From the NCBI RefSeq assembly GCF_014191375.1, contig NZ_JACHWN010000010.1:101456-165455 (forward strand): a stretch of DNA of 64,000 nucleotides. The letters are read 5' to 3'. This DNA comes from Mesorhizobium sp. RMAD-H1 (GTDB lineage Bacteria > Pseudomonadota > Alphaproteobacteria > Rhizobiales > Rhizobiaceae). How positions within the stretch are numbered: position 1 is the stretch's first letter; every line of letters begins with the position of its first letter. The notes beneath the pieces are model-generated. The model was not told the origin of the DNA and ran no database searches. It saw only the letters and a list, made by a program, of their open reading frames with translations. Both the position numbers and the translations under genes were made by a program. Positions 1 to 9,637 of this stretch are shown here, piece by piece.

Positions 1-3000
1 CGCCAGAACCATTCGTCACGCGCACGGTGCAGCCGTTATAGGTGGATGCACTGGGCAACGTGGTCGTGGTGTAGGACGGGAATCGAACCGGAGAGCCAAA
101 CCCGACGGGACCGGTTCCCTTGCCCCACAGACGGTGCTCGATGTTTGCGGATGGACCGACAGGAACGCTGTCAATGCGCCCCGCTACGGGAGACGTTTGG
201 GTTATTCCAATTTCCCCACCAAAATTGCAAGCAATGGTGATTTCCGTAGACGCGGCTCCCGAGGATGTGCTTTTTCCAGTCGTTGACCCATAGTCGTTGC
301 AGTTAATGAGCCGAGTATTCTCGGCCACGTTTCTAATACCAGCGACACCGCATGAAATAGTGGTTACATTCTCCATAGTGCCACCGTTTACACCGACGCC
401 GTTGACCACCCCGTACTCGGTGCAATCTACGGCGGTAACGTTAGACACTTTGTACCTTTCTGCGGTCCCTGACGTGTTCCCTTGGAATGAGACGCCGTTC
501 TTCACATTGCGCACCATTCCGTTGGTTACCACGCAATCTGGCGATCCTACAGCAATGGCAACGCAGCCCCCCATTCCGTTACCCTCACATACGAAATTGG
601 ATATCGTGCTTCCGCGTGCCTGCTCCCCCTCAAATCCTACATAAAGGGCGCTTGGGTTAGGTGGGGACATCGTACGTAGACGAAAGCCTTCCATGACCAT
701 ACCGGGCGCTCCAAAATTTCGGGCAATGACATCATCAAGGAAAGCGCGCCCGTGGCAATCGATGCCAGCACTTCCGGTGAGCCTAAGCCCAAAGTTCTCT
801 ACCAAGATGCCCGAGAAGTAGAGACCGTCGTTGCGCTGACTAGGGCCTCGCTGTTTGCTGTCTATACCGTCCGCACCCGTGTTGTAGATGTGAATGTCGC
901 GGAGGTTTGTGTTTATAATGTCCCCGTTCTCTAGGCCGATTGCATATGACGACACGTTGCCGAGGTTTAGCCGCTCGAACGTCGTATTTCGGCACCATAG
1001 GGCCTGATCTTCATAAGGGAAATCACAGACATAGACATTGTCCATCTCCCAATGGGTGTTTCCTAGTGCACCTACAGGCGCAGTGCAGTAGACAGAGAGA
1101 TACGTGACGGTAGACGTGGCGATGAATGTAAACACTCGTGGCGTCTTATAGAGCAGACGGAACCGTGCAATCCTTGTTCTCGCGTCATAGGAAGGGTCGG
1201 GCCCGACTGCCATTTCCAAAGTATCGACCGGCACGGTATCCTCGTAGGCATCCACGCGAACACGATAAGCCCGACCTACAACGGTCGTGAATGCCTTTGA
1301 AATCTTCCCGACTGCTGCGACGGATGCATTATGCGTAATCCGCAGGCGACCGCTAACATTCGAAATGGTTGCGTCTCCAGAGATAGCCCAACCTTCCGTT
1401 CCGCTGTCAAATGTTCCTGGCGCCAGGAGGTTGGGACGCCCACTATCCGATGGGGTGAGGTTCATGATGCCATGACCGTTGCTGGCGCTCACAAGATCCC
1501 ATTGGTTGTCCAAAGAGAAATCCGAAAAGGTCTGCCCATCCGGCGAGATCGCGAACATCACCGTAAGGCCCGGATCGCTTGCAGAAATGAGAGTTGATTT
1601 CCGGGTTGTCCCTTTGATTGAAATACCGGTCGGGACAATAATGGCTCCCTCCGACCCCGCTATCTGATACCCGAAATTGTCGTAAATGGCCTGGTCGGGG
1701 CTTGGGTCGAACACGTAGTGACCGTGCCCCAAAATAAGAGTCCCACTTCCGAATTTTGTCTTTATTTCGCCCATAGCGTCGTAAACGCGTTGGGAATTTT
1801 GTGCCGGAGTTGCTGAAGGCGAGACGCCAAGGTCTTCGGCATATGTGATCTGACTGATGCGGTTGTAGATGCGCGATGGATTAGCGAGCGCCGCATCATC
1901 AACGGATGCAGCCGGAAGCGTTCCATGGTGCTTTGAAAGGTCGAATGCATCCCCTTCGACGGCGGTAGGGTCATAAACGGCCTTTAGCATATCGCCAGTG
2001 CCGGGGCCATTCGGTCCAGCAGGACCGCGAATATCAACGCCATCAGCAATATTTGAGGAGTATCCAGTTGATGTAACATAACCGGTGGCGGTCGGTTTCG
2101 CGCCTTGGCCGCCAACATAGTCATATACTTCCACGACGCGCCGCGTTCCGTTGCTGATGATACGCCACAGAGGAGACCAGCCGCGAGGGCCGAGAATGAT
2201 CCGAAAAGTCGAGCCTACCTTATACCCAGATGCGAGCATACCGGCGGTAAGGCCGCCGGCCGAAACCGGGGAGCCGCCGGCATCTGTTATCGTCAGAACA
2301 TTCCCATCACCATTGAAGACAACCGTTGGCGCGTCCTGTGTGTTCTCCACCAAGATCGGCAGCGCGATGAATGCGGCGCCATCCTGTGCCGGAATCCCTG
2401 TTGGTGTGGTTGCTGTGATGGCATTCGTGCCGCCCGTATTGGTCGCAACGATGAACTGGCTTTCAAAGTTGTTCAGCAGCCGAAAAAGGCCACCAATCCT
2501 GTAGCCAGCGACGATCATGCCATTTTTCAGGTCACCAGGAATCACGTCACCACCATCGGCTCGTTTGATGATCAGGACAGGTTCGCCATTGAAAGAAACG
2601 GTAACTGGCGAACTGCTGATGTTTGCAACGATCGGCAGCGAGATAAGCGCCCCGCCATCAGCAGCGGGGATCGGAATCGGTGTAGTGGCCTGGATCGCAT
2701 TCGCAGTGCCGGCACCGGTATTAGTGGCGCGGATAAAGCTATATGGCAGGTCCGCAACACGCACCCACGATCCAGTTCCAGATGCTCCCTGCTTTTGGTA
2801 AATGCCATTGTTGGCCGCCGTTGCATCCGCCACAACCCAGGCGATCTGGTTGGCCGCATAGTTCAGATTGGCATTCATAGCTGCGCGCGTCTGGAAAACG
2901 ATACCGCCTCCAGCCTGGGCCGCAGCGTAAAGCTGCTCAACATAGGTGCCCCACTCGCGAATATCCACCTTGTCCGGATCCCATACCCCGGAAGAGGGAA

Positions 3001-3049
3001 CGCCGTCCGTAACAAAGTCTCGCCAGATCTCGTTTGCGGTCTGAACCAT
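1..3049 (-). CDS. Large phage tail fibre/tailspike protein (partial, runs off left edge)
   Basis: An open frame reads without a stop from an ATG at 3049 to the left edge, giving at least 1016 residues; the C-terminus is missing. The start lies 42 bases after the end of the tail-tip gene, where receptor-binding fibres usually sit. Residues about 105-190 and 199-285 are two related copies with a period of about 94 residues, each beginning F-I-x-A-T-N-T-G and containing a P-x-x-DG-x-x-xI-x-LPI core. The region from about residue 600 onward is rich in short G/N/V-containing strands of the kind seen in pectate-lyase-like right-handed beta-helices of tailspikes. Function as a host-binding fibre or depolymerase is inferred from this architecture and position; no catalytic residues can be assigned. 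Confidence 0.85.
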   Translation of the reverse strand, partial: MVQTANEIWRDFVTDGVPSSGVWDPDKVDIREWGTYVEQLYAAAQAGGGIVFQTRAAMNANLNYAANQIAWVVADATAANNGIYQKQGASGTGSWVRVADLPYSFIRATNTGAGTANAIQATTPIPIPAADGGALISLPIVANISSSPVTVSFNGEPVLIIKRADGGDVIPGDLKNGMIVAGYRIGGLFRLLNNFESQFIVATNTGGTNAITATTPTGIPAQDGAAFIALPILVENTQDAPTVVFNGDGNVLTITDAGGSPVSAGGLTAGMLASGYKVGSTFRIILGPRGWSPLWRIISNGTRRVVEVYDYVGGQGAKPTATGYVTSTGYSSNIADGVDIRGPAGPNGPGTGDMLKAVYDPTAVEGDAFDLSKHHGTLPAASVDDAALANPSRIYNRISQITYAEDLGVSPSATPAQNSQRVYDAMGEIKTKFGSGTLILGHGHYVFDPSPDQAIYDNFGYQIAGSEGAIIVPTGISIKGTTRKSTLISASDPGLTVMFAISPDGQTFSDFSLDNQWDLVSASNGHGIMNLTPSDSGRPNLLAPGTFDSGTEGWAISGDATISNVSGRLRITHNASVAAVGKISKAFTTVVGRAYRVRVDAYEDTVPVDTLEMAVGPDPSYDARTRIARFRLLYKTPRVFTFIATSTVTYLSVYCTAPVGALGNTHWEMDNVYVCDFPYEDQALWCRNTTFERLNLGNVSSYAIGLENGDIINTNLRDIHIYNTGADGIDSKQRGPSQRNDGLYFSGILVENFGLRLTGSAGIDCHGRAFLDDVIARNFGAPGMVMEGFRLRTMSPPNPSALYVGFEGEQARGSTISNFVCEGNGMGGCVAIAVGSPDCVVTNGMVRNVKNGVSFQGNTSGTAERYKVSNVTAVDCTEYGVVNGVGVNGGTMENVTTISCGVAGIRNVAENTRLINCNDYGSTTGKSTSSGAASTEITIACNFGGEIGITQTSPVAGRIDSVPVGPSANIEHRLWGKGTGPVGFGSPVRFPSYTTTTLPSASTYNGCTVRVTNGSG

Positions 3050-3090
3050 GCCAATTCTCCAATTCTAAGAATGGTTTTGTTGGGAGGCCG

Positions 3091-5160
3091 TCAGGTGACG
3101 GTGATGGAGCCGGTCGCGGCAGCCGCCGCGGGAACGCCGGAAGCGTTGATCGCTTGAACCCACCCGAAATAGGCGCCGGCGGCAACTCCGGTGAGCGTGT
3201 GGCCATCGGGTGAGTTTGGCGCGCCATATTCGGTTGCCATCAGTGTTGCCGTTGCGAAATCATTAGCAATGTTCAGATAGATACGCGAGGCGAAATAGTT
3301 GGCCGAGTTCGGCGCTATCCAGCTGAAAACGATCTGCCCTGCCCCGCCAGTCGCCGTCTGTCCGGTGACCGGCGCCGGCGCGACGGGATCGGCCGTCGCT
3401 GTCCGGATCAGATACTCTGTCCATTCAGAAGCCTTGCCGCCTGACCAGGCCCTGAGGCGGAAGCGATATTGCGAGCCATCAGCTAGATAGCTGCTGCGCA
3501 CTGTCGAGTCACCAGCCTTCGACATTGCCGCCTGCTTGGTTCCTCCTGTGGTCGGCTCCCACTCGAATTCATAAGTGAGCGCGGCCGACACGAAATCCCA
3601 GCTTGCCCGGGCGAATGCGGCGGTGGCGCCGCCCGCGACCACCTCGTTCTGAATCACCACGTCGAAATTCTGCGGCACCGGAACACCGGATGGCGGGAGC
3701 GGCACGACGGTAGAGCCGGGTTCGCCCTCATCAACGGCCGCATTGAAATCATAGAGGGTCGGCGGCACCACTATTCCTTCGAACTGCACCGTCAGATTGC
3801 GCAGGGAGAGCTTGGGCCGGCCGGTCAGCTCGACGATCGCCTCTTCGAGCCTGGGTGGATAATGCACCCTGACGAACCGGCGAAAGCGGACGTTCTTTGC
3901 CGCGTGATAATGCGCCACCACGGTCACGCGCGGCGCGTTGGCGCGAATGAAGGTGATTTTCTCCAGCCGGGCCATATGATTGTGGCTCTGCACCGCCTGG
4001 TTTTCGAGCGTGCGCGTCCTTTCGGAATCGTCGGCATAAGGGTCACCATAAGGCGCCGCATCAGTCGTGACATAGCCGTTTTCGGGGCTCGTATAGCGGC
4101 CGCGCACAGCAAGCACATTCGAGCCTCTGCGGCGGTTGGCATCGAAGGACAGGGCAACAATATCCCGGGCATCGAGCCGCACGTCTGGGGCGACGAATTT
4201 GCCGGGGTGAACGCCGACTTTTCCATCCGGGCGCTCATAGACGACGAGCTCCGCAGCCTGGTCCATCAGCCGTCCAACATCCACCGGATCATTGTTTGCC
4301 CGGAACCAGAAGCCGCCGTGATAGCGCCGCTCCTGCGCACCGCTCCGGTTGATGACAATCTCATCACACACATTCGCTGCCTCGATCCACTCAGGGAGAT
4401 AGATGTCCGACAGGGAAAGCTTGCCGCCAACGGGATGCGTGAGGTGCCATAGCCGGAACAGCGCGAGATTGGTGGTGTAGCCCAGATTGCCCGTTCGCGG
4501 ATCAAAGATCCGGTCATGACCGTCGATCACTGCCGTGTGGACCGGCTCCTGATTGGGATATACCGCGAGGTAGTCTTCCTGGGCGACAGTGTCCGGCATC
4601 ATCAGGACACTGGCGAGACCATCTCCGCGATGATTGCCGGTCCAGATCTCCGGGAATTTGGAGACGACTTCCGCATAAGGGATCTCCGCATCGTTCCCAA
4701 TGCGCGTGAGTATGCGGACATGGTAGTCGGTATTGCCCGGAAGCGGCGTGCCATCGCCCTTGAAGTGGTCCGGCTTGTCGACATAGCCGTTCGCGGTAAG
4801 CGTCAGCTTTTCATCATGCAGCCAGTGCTCGACATAGCCTTTGATGTGGTGCCCGGCCGAAACAATGATGTGATAGGCGGTACCGTCGCGCTCCTCGAGA
4901 AATACATAGTCTCCCCCCTTTTTCACCCTGCCGAGAACGAAGGGCAGATACGGCACTGGCTGCCGGAGGTTAAACTTTCCGTCCTCAGGCTTTGGGGTAT
5001 CGACCTGGGGCTTGAAAGCCGCCTGGATGCCATAGAGTGCGGCGGCCGTTGCGGCATAGCCGAGCCCCAGTGAAACGGCGCTGACTGCGGCAGGACCGAG
5101 GAAATAGATCGGGCTGCTCGTGATCAACGGCAGCAGCAGCCCGGCAATGGCTTGAGGCAT
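3091..5160 (-). CDS. Phage tail tip / central hub protein (lambda J-like)
   Basis: 689 residues. The N-terminus has a hydrophobic Gly/Ala-rich segment (about residues 5-50), as in many tail-tip hub proteins. The middle (about 70-500) resembles the phage tail-tip attachment (J/gp13-like) family, and the C-terminal 180 residues look like two fibronectin type III modules (for example a W-x-x-A...Y-x-F-E-W pattern). The gene follows the order tape measure, three minor tail proteins, tip, fibre, which matches lambda H-M-L-K-J. It should form the tail tip hub that joins the baseplate to the fibre encoded downstream. The start is the ATG at 5160, 3 bases beyond the stop of the preceding gene. Confidence 0.85.
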   Translation of the reverse strand: MPQAIAGLLLPLITSSPIYFLGPAAVSAVSLGLGYAATAAALYGIQAAFKPQVDTPKPEDGKFNLRQPVPYLPFVLGRVKKGGDYVFLEERDGTAYHIIVSAGHHIKGYVEHWLHDEKLTLTANGYVDKPDHFKGDGTPLPGNTDYHVRILTRIGNDAEIPYAEVVSKFPEIWTGNHRGDGLASVLMMPDTVAQEDYLAVYPNQEPVHTAVIDGHDRIFDPRTGNLGYTTNLALFRLWHLTHPVGGKLSLSDIYLPEWIEAANVCDEIVINRSGAQERRYHGGFWFRANNDPVDVGRLMDQAAELVVYERPDGKVGVHPGKFVAPDVRLDARDIVALSFDANRRRGSNVLAVRGRYTSPENGYVTTDAAPYGDPYADDSERTRTLENQAVQSHNHMARLEKITFIRANAPRVTVVAHYHAAKNVRFRRFVRVHYPPRLEEAIVELTGRPKLSLRNLTVQFEGIVVPPTLYDFNAAVDEGEPGSTVVPLPPSGVPVPQNFDVVIQNEVVAGGATAAFARASWDFVSAALTYEFEWEPTTGGTKQAAMSKAGDSTVRSSYLADGSQYRFRLRAWSGGKASEWTEYLIRTATADPVAPAPVTGQTATGGAGQIVFSWIAPNSANYFASRIYLNIANDFATATLMATEYGAPNSPDGHTLTGVAAGAYFGWVQAINASGVPAAAAATGSITVT

Positions 5161-5163
5161 GAT

Positions 5164-5577
5164 CTACTGTTTCTCTGTTCGCCAGATGGCAAGCGCGTGC
5201 GCCGCGCAGGAGGGATAGGCATCCTTGAAGCGGACGCTCCAGCCGGAGCCGTTCCAGATCGCGCCCCATTGGCGCGAGACGTTGGCGGGGCTTCCGATGA
5301 CAGCAACGAAGCCGATCTCCGGCAGCGCCGCGCGCTCGACACCAATGAGTGCGGCGCGGCTGTCAATCAGAGGCACCACCCCGCCAGCGGCATCAATGAT
5401 CGCCTGGAAGCCAATCTCATCGTCATACGTGCCCCGAAGATCGGCCGCCGGATCGCTATAGCCAAGCTCTACGCACCAATCAGCAAGCGCGAGGATGCAA
5501 TCCGTGTCACCTGGCGACCAAGCTCGCGTCATGTGCTGATCGATGAATCTTCCGAGCATCAGTTCCACGACGGCCAC
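5164..5577 (-). CDS. Tail assembly protein, DUF6950/NlpC-like (lambda K position)
   Basis: 137 residues. Residues around D26-C27 (a D-C pair after W-S-P-G-D-T), the G-F-V-A-V-I block and the W-G-x-x-W-x-G patch fit the DUF6950 family found in the tail modules of alphaproteobacterial phages. It occupies the place of the NlpC/P60-like protein K of lambda. A cysteine peptidase-like role in tail tip maturation or local peptidoglycan opening is inferred from position and is not proven, because a complete Cys-His dyad cannot be placed with confidence. It overlaps the upstream gene by 19 bases, which suggests translational coupling. Confidence 0.65.
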   Translation of the reverse strand: MAVVELMLGRFIDQHMTRAWSPGDTDCILALADWCVELGYSDPAADLRGTYDDEIGFQAIIDAAGGVVPLIDSRAALIGVERAALPEIGFVAVIGSPANVSRQWGAIWNGSGWSVRFKDAYPSCAAHALAIWRTEKQ

Positions 5578-6134
5578 CTGATCGTCTTGTCATTGAGGCC
5601 CGGCACGCGCTCGCAGAAGAGATCGGCCGGCGCATTCGGGTTGAGGATCGCCGAACGCGCCCGCTGGTCCACATCGGAGAGCACCGCGCCATTGGTCAGC
5701 GTGCGCAGGGTGAAGCGGTTCGTGATCTCGGCGGTGATGGTCGAAAGGACATGGTCCCCGGACACTGCATCGTCAAACACAACATTGTCCATGGTTCCGG
5801 TGAACGCCACATCCGGGTTACCGATCGGCTGATCATACTCGTCGCAGTCCTGAATGAGGATCTGCATGACGGACCCGATGACATCATCCGCGTCTGTCTC
5901 CTGCCACGCGACATCGGCAATCTGCTTGTCGATGCCCGAGAGCGTCAGGGGCAACGTCACAGCCTCGCCATTGATGCCTGCCTCAATGGAATCGAGCGCG
6001 TCATCCGAAACGACACAGCAGCGCCAGATATTGCCCTCTCTGTCGAGATACGGTCCCGATCCGCTCCAGAGCCGAACGGTTGCGCTCGGAAAGTCGAGAC
6101 GGCACAGAATTTTCAGCGATTTGACGGCGGACAT
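5559..6134 (-). CDS. Minor tail protein (lambda L position)
   Basis: 191 residues when started at the ATG at 6134, which overlaps the previous stop as TGATG; an earlier in-frame ATG at 6164 would sit inside the preceding gene. The protein is rich in beta-type sequence, with a repeated T-x-T-G-T-M / D-D-A-V-x-G pattern. It resembles short tail-module proteins that replace M and L of lambda in rhizobial siphoviruses. It probably belongs to the tail tip complex. The precise family is not recognised with certainty. Confidence 0.65.
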   Translation of the reverse strand: MSAVKSLKILCRLDFPSATVRLWSGSGPYLDREGNIWRCCVVSDDALDSIEAGINGEAVTLPLTLSGIDKQIADVAWQETDADDVIGSVMQILIQDCDEYDQPIGNPDVAFTGTMDNVVFDDAVSGDHVLSTITAEITNRFTLRTLTNGAVLSDVDQRARSAILNPNAPADLFCERVPGLNDKTIRWPSWN

Positions 6135-6859
6135 CAGATCAGCCCCGCCGCGAGATCCGACCAATAATCGACAGCCTCGACGAACGACACGCTCGGATAG
6201 GAGCTTTTCTTGAGCACGTCATGGCCGATGTCCATCCCCCGATCGTCCGCCAGCCGGCAGAGGCAGGTTGGCTGATCGAATTCGAGATCGACGCCATCGG
6301 GAATCTCCGCGCGAACGGCCGGAGAGATCGGCACCGTCCAGACATCACCGTCGATCCGGATAACCGGTCCCGTTTCATAGAGGGCGTGCTTGTATGAGAA
6401 TTTCACGCCCACGAGGTTCGGCTCGGCATTGATGATCCGGAGCCGGATGGTTGTTGCGCTGATCGGCGTCACGTCGACCGATTTTATCGAGATGGCGCGC
6501 TGGCGGTGTTTCGTGCCATCGCTGAAACCCGCGCCGTCCGAGTGCGGGATCCTCTCCACGGGTTCGAACCGCCCCGAAGCATATGGTGCTGATGGAGACG
6601 TCGGCGCGCGCACGGCGATCAGGCCGGCGCTACCTCCCAGCATCTGCCGTATGGCATGCCATGTCTTCCATTGATCGCGGTGCGAGATCAGAACTGGGAT
6701 GTTCTGATAGTCGATCACCCAGTACCCGCGATCCGTCCGCGTGCGCGGCTCCAGGCCGCCGAGCGAGCGGCCACCGCTGCGCGTGAATGGCACGAGGTTG
6801 GCGGCCGGCTGCTGCGGCGTGAGCTGGCAATAGGGCCAAAGCACAATAAAATCGCTCAT
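6134..6859 (-). CDS. Minor tail protein (lambda M position)
   Basis: 241 residues, starting 4 bases inside the end of the tape measure gene (ATGA overlap). The N-terminal part carries a W-P-Y-C-Q-L-T-P motif, and the rest is predicted beta-rich with no signal peptide or membrane segment. It lies directly after the tape measure gene, as expected for a distal tail protein connecting tube and tip. I do not recognise a named domain; the role is inferred from synteny. Confidence 0.65.
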   Translation of the reverse strand: MSDFIVLWPYCQLTPQQPAANLVPFTRSGGRSLGGLEPRTRTDRGYWVIDYQNIPVLISHRDQWKTWHAIRQMLGGSAGLIAVRAPTSPSAPYASGRFEPVERIPHSDGAGFSDGTKHRQRAISIKSVDVTPISATTIRLRIINAEPNLVGVKFSYKHALYETGPVIRIDGDVWTVPISPAVRAEIPDGVDLEFDQPTCLCRLADDRGMDIGHDVLKKSSYPSVSFVEAVDYWSDLAAGLI

Positions 6860-9429
6860 AATGTGCGGTAGTCTCCGCCAGCCCGATCGCGCTGGTACTT
6901 TCCGACAGCCGCGGGCGCGCTCTGATTGGCCTGGGCGACGGATATGCGGATGATGTCGCCGGAACGCGTCTGGATCTGCTGATCCGCGATATCGGCGATC
7001 AGGCCGCTATCGGTGCGTAGATTCAGCTCGATTACTTCGCGGCCACCTGACCGAATGTTCGGCAGCTGGGGCGTCCTCAGATCGACCGGTATTCGGCGTC
7101 CGTCCGGCAAGGGCACCGCCGCCTCAGCCCGGCCAGTTTCGCCAAAGATGGCAGCAGTCTTGGATATTCCGCCATTGGCGAACATCTTTAACGGCTTACC
7201 GTTCTTTGCAATACCACCGTTCGCGAATGGGAATATTGCACCCAACAATCCGCCGATCCCGTTTCCGCTCCCTCCGCCGCCGAGCAGCCCGGCCAACGGC
7301 CCGTTGCCAAGTAGTGCAGCCTGGGCTACGGCCTCTATCAGAGTATTCAACAGCCGATCGAGCGCCGAATTGCCGGTTTCGATCTTTGGTACAAGGCCCA
7401 GTATCGCTTCACCAAAGGCGTCTTCAAAGAACCTGGACGCCTCCACGACCTTTTTTTGCTTCTCTGCCAGCATTTCCGTGGCCGAGCTCGCCTTGGCATA
7501 ATTGGCAGCCAATTTGTCGATCTCGGCCGTCAATTCGGGCGTGATCTCCACGCCGGCTTTTTTGGCATCGTTCAGGAGCTGCTGCTTGATTCGCGCCTGA
7601 TCGACAGCAAATCCGTAATCCTTGACGAGGGGATTTACCTGGGCTTGCGCAGCATATTCGGCATTCAATAATTCGATGCGGCGCTGTATTTGCGCCATGT
7701 CACCCTTGAATATCTCGTCAGGCGATTTCTGGGTTGTGGAAGCAGACTTGATGCCCGCCTCCGAAAGAGAAACTCCGGACCCTGAGAGATAGGTTTGAGC
7801 TTCCTCCCTCCGCCGGTCCGGATTGGCCGAGAGACTGGCTATTGCCTTCGCGACTGCGCCAGCCCCTCCCCCTTGCCGAATGGCGTTCACAATGGTCTTT
7901 GGCAGGCTTCCATAATTATAGGCGATCGAGGTAAGTGCCGCCTGTTGCGCTTCGCTCAGGCTCTGCCAAGTGTCAATGCCGATCGCTTTCTGGATTCCGT
8001 TCTGGAATTCGAGAATGCGACGGGACAGGTCCCGTTCGGCATCCTCCAGCGTGACGACGGTGTCCTTCGTCACCTTTTCAATCATGCCATTGGCGCGCGT
8101 TGCGGTATCTGACCCAAAACCGGTGCGGTAGGCATTGACGTCGTAATACGCGTCTGGCCGAAACCCTTCGAAGCGTTTGATGAGAGCGGCCGCCACGCTT
8201 TCGCCGGCAGCGCGCAATGCCGCCTCGCTCGCCTTATAGCTCTGAAGCTCCGCTTCGTTCAGGAAGCGTCCGCCGCCGCTAAACACTGGAGGCACGGATC
8301 CGAGCGGCGACTGACTGAGCATGTCGCCTAGCTTCGAGTAGTTCTCAGCATAATCGAGGATCTGCTTTATCGCCGTTTCGACGGTCGGGATGAGCTCGTT
8401 TTTGAATTTGCCCACCAGCTTGTCGACAGTATCGGTGCTGACGGGACCGACACCAAGAATGGCCGCGGTGAGATTAACAAAGGTCTGCTTGGCGTTCTCA
8501 CCATTCACATAGGTGGTTTTCAGGCGCTTGTTGATCTCGTCGATCGCATCCTGAGCCGGCAACGCCTCCTGCGCGGCGGTCCGCAGATCCTTAGCCAGAT
8601 TGCGCGCGAACTCGGAAAACCCTTTCTGGTTTTCGATCGCAATCATATCTTCGACGAATCCTCGAAGATCCGGCGTGTCACCGTCGAGCCGGCTCAGCGC
8701 CTGCCGGAAGTCGTCGATTGTCTTTGTCGCTCCCCCAAAGTCGCCAATGGGCACACCGAGCAGCCGATCCGAAACATCATCCGCCGTCGATCGCACCACC
8801 TTCTGCAGGTCGCCGAACTCATCCCGCAATTTCTGCAGGGCGATATTGCGAACTGCATCCGAATATTGCTTTGCGCCCTTTTCAGCGATCCCGAAGGCGG
8901 CATCGAAGGACTTGATCAACTCGGCATGATTCTTGAGCAGTTGGTCGGCGTCAGGAAGTTCATCGCCCAGCGTCATGAAGTACTGCACAGCCGCCCCAGT
9001 CAGCCCGATCAAGGCATAAGACGCCAGGGAAACCGGATTGACCATGGTCGCGAAGGCTCCCCCAAGTGCTTTCACGGCACCGACCAGCCCCCCACCAGCT
9101 CCCTGCAAGGCCTGCGCGACCTGGCTCCCCTGCTGGATCATGATTGTGAAGGGAGAAGTGCCGGAAGCGAGGCCCATCGCTATATCGTTGAGCTGAAACG
9201 ACAAGTTGGACACTGCCGCGCGCGTCGCGCCCAGCGACTTCTCGGCATCGCGGCCGGCCTTCTGGAAGGATTTTCCCGCATTGTCGTTTGCGCTCTTGAA
9301 CCGATTTTCGATGCCGGTCGCGGAGGTACCAGCAGCTTTGGCGATCGCCGCGAGCTGCTTTTCGAACTTGCGTTGCGTCGCCTCGATCGAGATGAGCAAT
9401 CGGGCCTGATCTTCGGCTGTTGCTGCCAT
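6856..9429 (-). CDS. Tape measure protein with embedded GH24 lysozyme domain
   Basis: 857 residues. The N-terminus (1-110) is charged and helical; about residues 85-155 contain hydrophobic Gly/Ala-rich helices typical of tape measure proteins. From about residue 415 to 555 there is a phage-lysozyme-like (GH24) module. Glu421, Asp430 and Thr436 reproduce the E-8x-D-5x-T spacing of T4 lysozyme, within I-K-R-F-E-G-F...Y-Y-D...Y-R-T-G-F-G. The C-terminus is Gly-rich and ends with a beta-type segment. The protein should set tail length and be ejected into the periplasm, where the muramidase module could locally cut peptidoglycan during DNA entry. It follows two tail assembly chaperone genes. Confidence 0.9.
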   Translation of the reverse strand: MAATAEDQARLLISIEATQRKFEKQLAAIAKAAGTSATGIENRFKSANDNAGKSFQKAGRDAEKSLGATRAAVSNLSFQLNDIAMGLASGTSPFTIMIQQGSQVAQALQGAGGGLVGAVKALGGAFATMVNPVSLASYALIGLTGAAVQYFMTLGDELPDADQLLKNHAELIKSFDAAFGIAEKGAKQYSDAVRNIALQKLRDEFGDLQKVVRSTADDVSDRLLGVPIGDFGGATKTIDDFRQALSRLDGDTPDLRGFVEDMIAIENQKGFSEFARNLAKDLRTAAQEALPAQDAIDEINKRLKTTYVNGENAKQTFVNLTAAILGVGPVSTDTVDKLVGKFKNELIPTVETAIKQILDYAENYSKLGDMLSQSPLGSVPPVFSGGGRFLNEAELQSYKASEAALRAAGESVAAALIKRFEGFRPDAYYDVNAYRTGFGSDTATRANGMIEKVTKDTVVTLEDAERDLSRRILEFQNGIQKAIGIDTWQSLSEAQQAALTSIAYNYGSLPKTIVNAIRQGGGAGAVAKAIASLSANPDRRREEAQTYLSGSGVSLSEAGIKSASTTQKSPDEIFKGDMAQIQRRIELLNAEYAAQAQVNPLVKDYGFAVDQARIKQQLLNDAKKAGVEITPELTAEIDKLAANYAKASSATEMLAEKQKKVVEASRFFEDAFGEAILGLVPKIETGNSALDRLLNTLIEAVAQAALLGNGPLAGLLGGGGSGNGIGGLLGAIFPFANGGIAKNGKPLKMFANGGISKTAAIFGETGRAEAAVPLPDGRRIPVDLRTPQLPNIRSGGREVIELNLRTDSGLIADIADQQIQTRSGDIIRISVAQANQSAPAAVGKYQRDRAGGDYRTL

Positions 9430-9430
9430 G

Positions 9431-9637
9431 TTAGAACCCCTCTATGCCAAGTTCGGCCAGACGTTCGTCGGGAATTTCACGGGCATTCCGCTTCTCGCCA
9501 TGGGCCTCACGGAATCCCTCCAGCGCGCACATGAATTCCCACATTGTGCAGTCATCGACATCGCGCGGAGAAAGCCCCATCGCCATGCCGGCCTTAAGGT
9601 AAGTTGACCATCGGGTTTTCCCGTTCGGGAGCGGCAT
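9431..9637 (-). CDS. Tail assembly chaperone-like small protein
   Basis: 68 residues, lying one base before the tape measure start, with its own start overlapping the stop of the previous gene. It contains W-S-T-Y-L-K-A-G-M-A-M-G-L-S-P-R and a W-E-F-M-C-A-L-E patch. This resembles the short rcc01693/TAC-type proteins that sit between tail chaperone and tape measure genes in alphaproteobacterial phages and gene transfer agents. It is expected to bind the tape measure during tail assembly (inference from position and length). Confidence 0.65.
   Translation of the reverse strand: MPLPNGKTRWSTYLKAGMAMGLSPRDVDDCTMWEFMCALEGFREAHGEKRNAREIPDERLAELGIEGF

Noticed and set aside
2105..3157. A 350-residue plus-strand frame
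   Set aside because: It is antisense to the large tail fibre, which reads without a stop across the whole left end and has fibre repeats.
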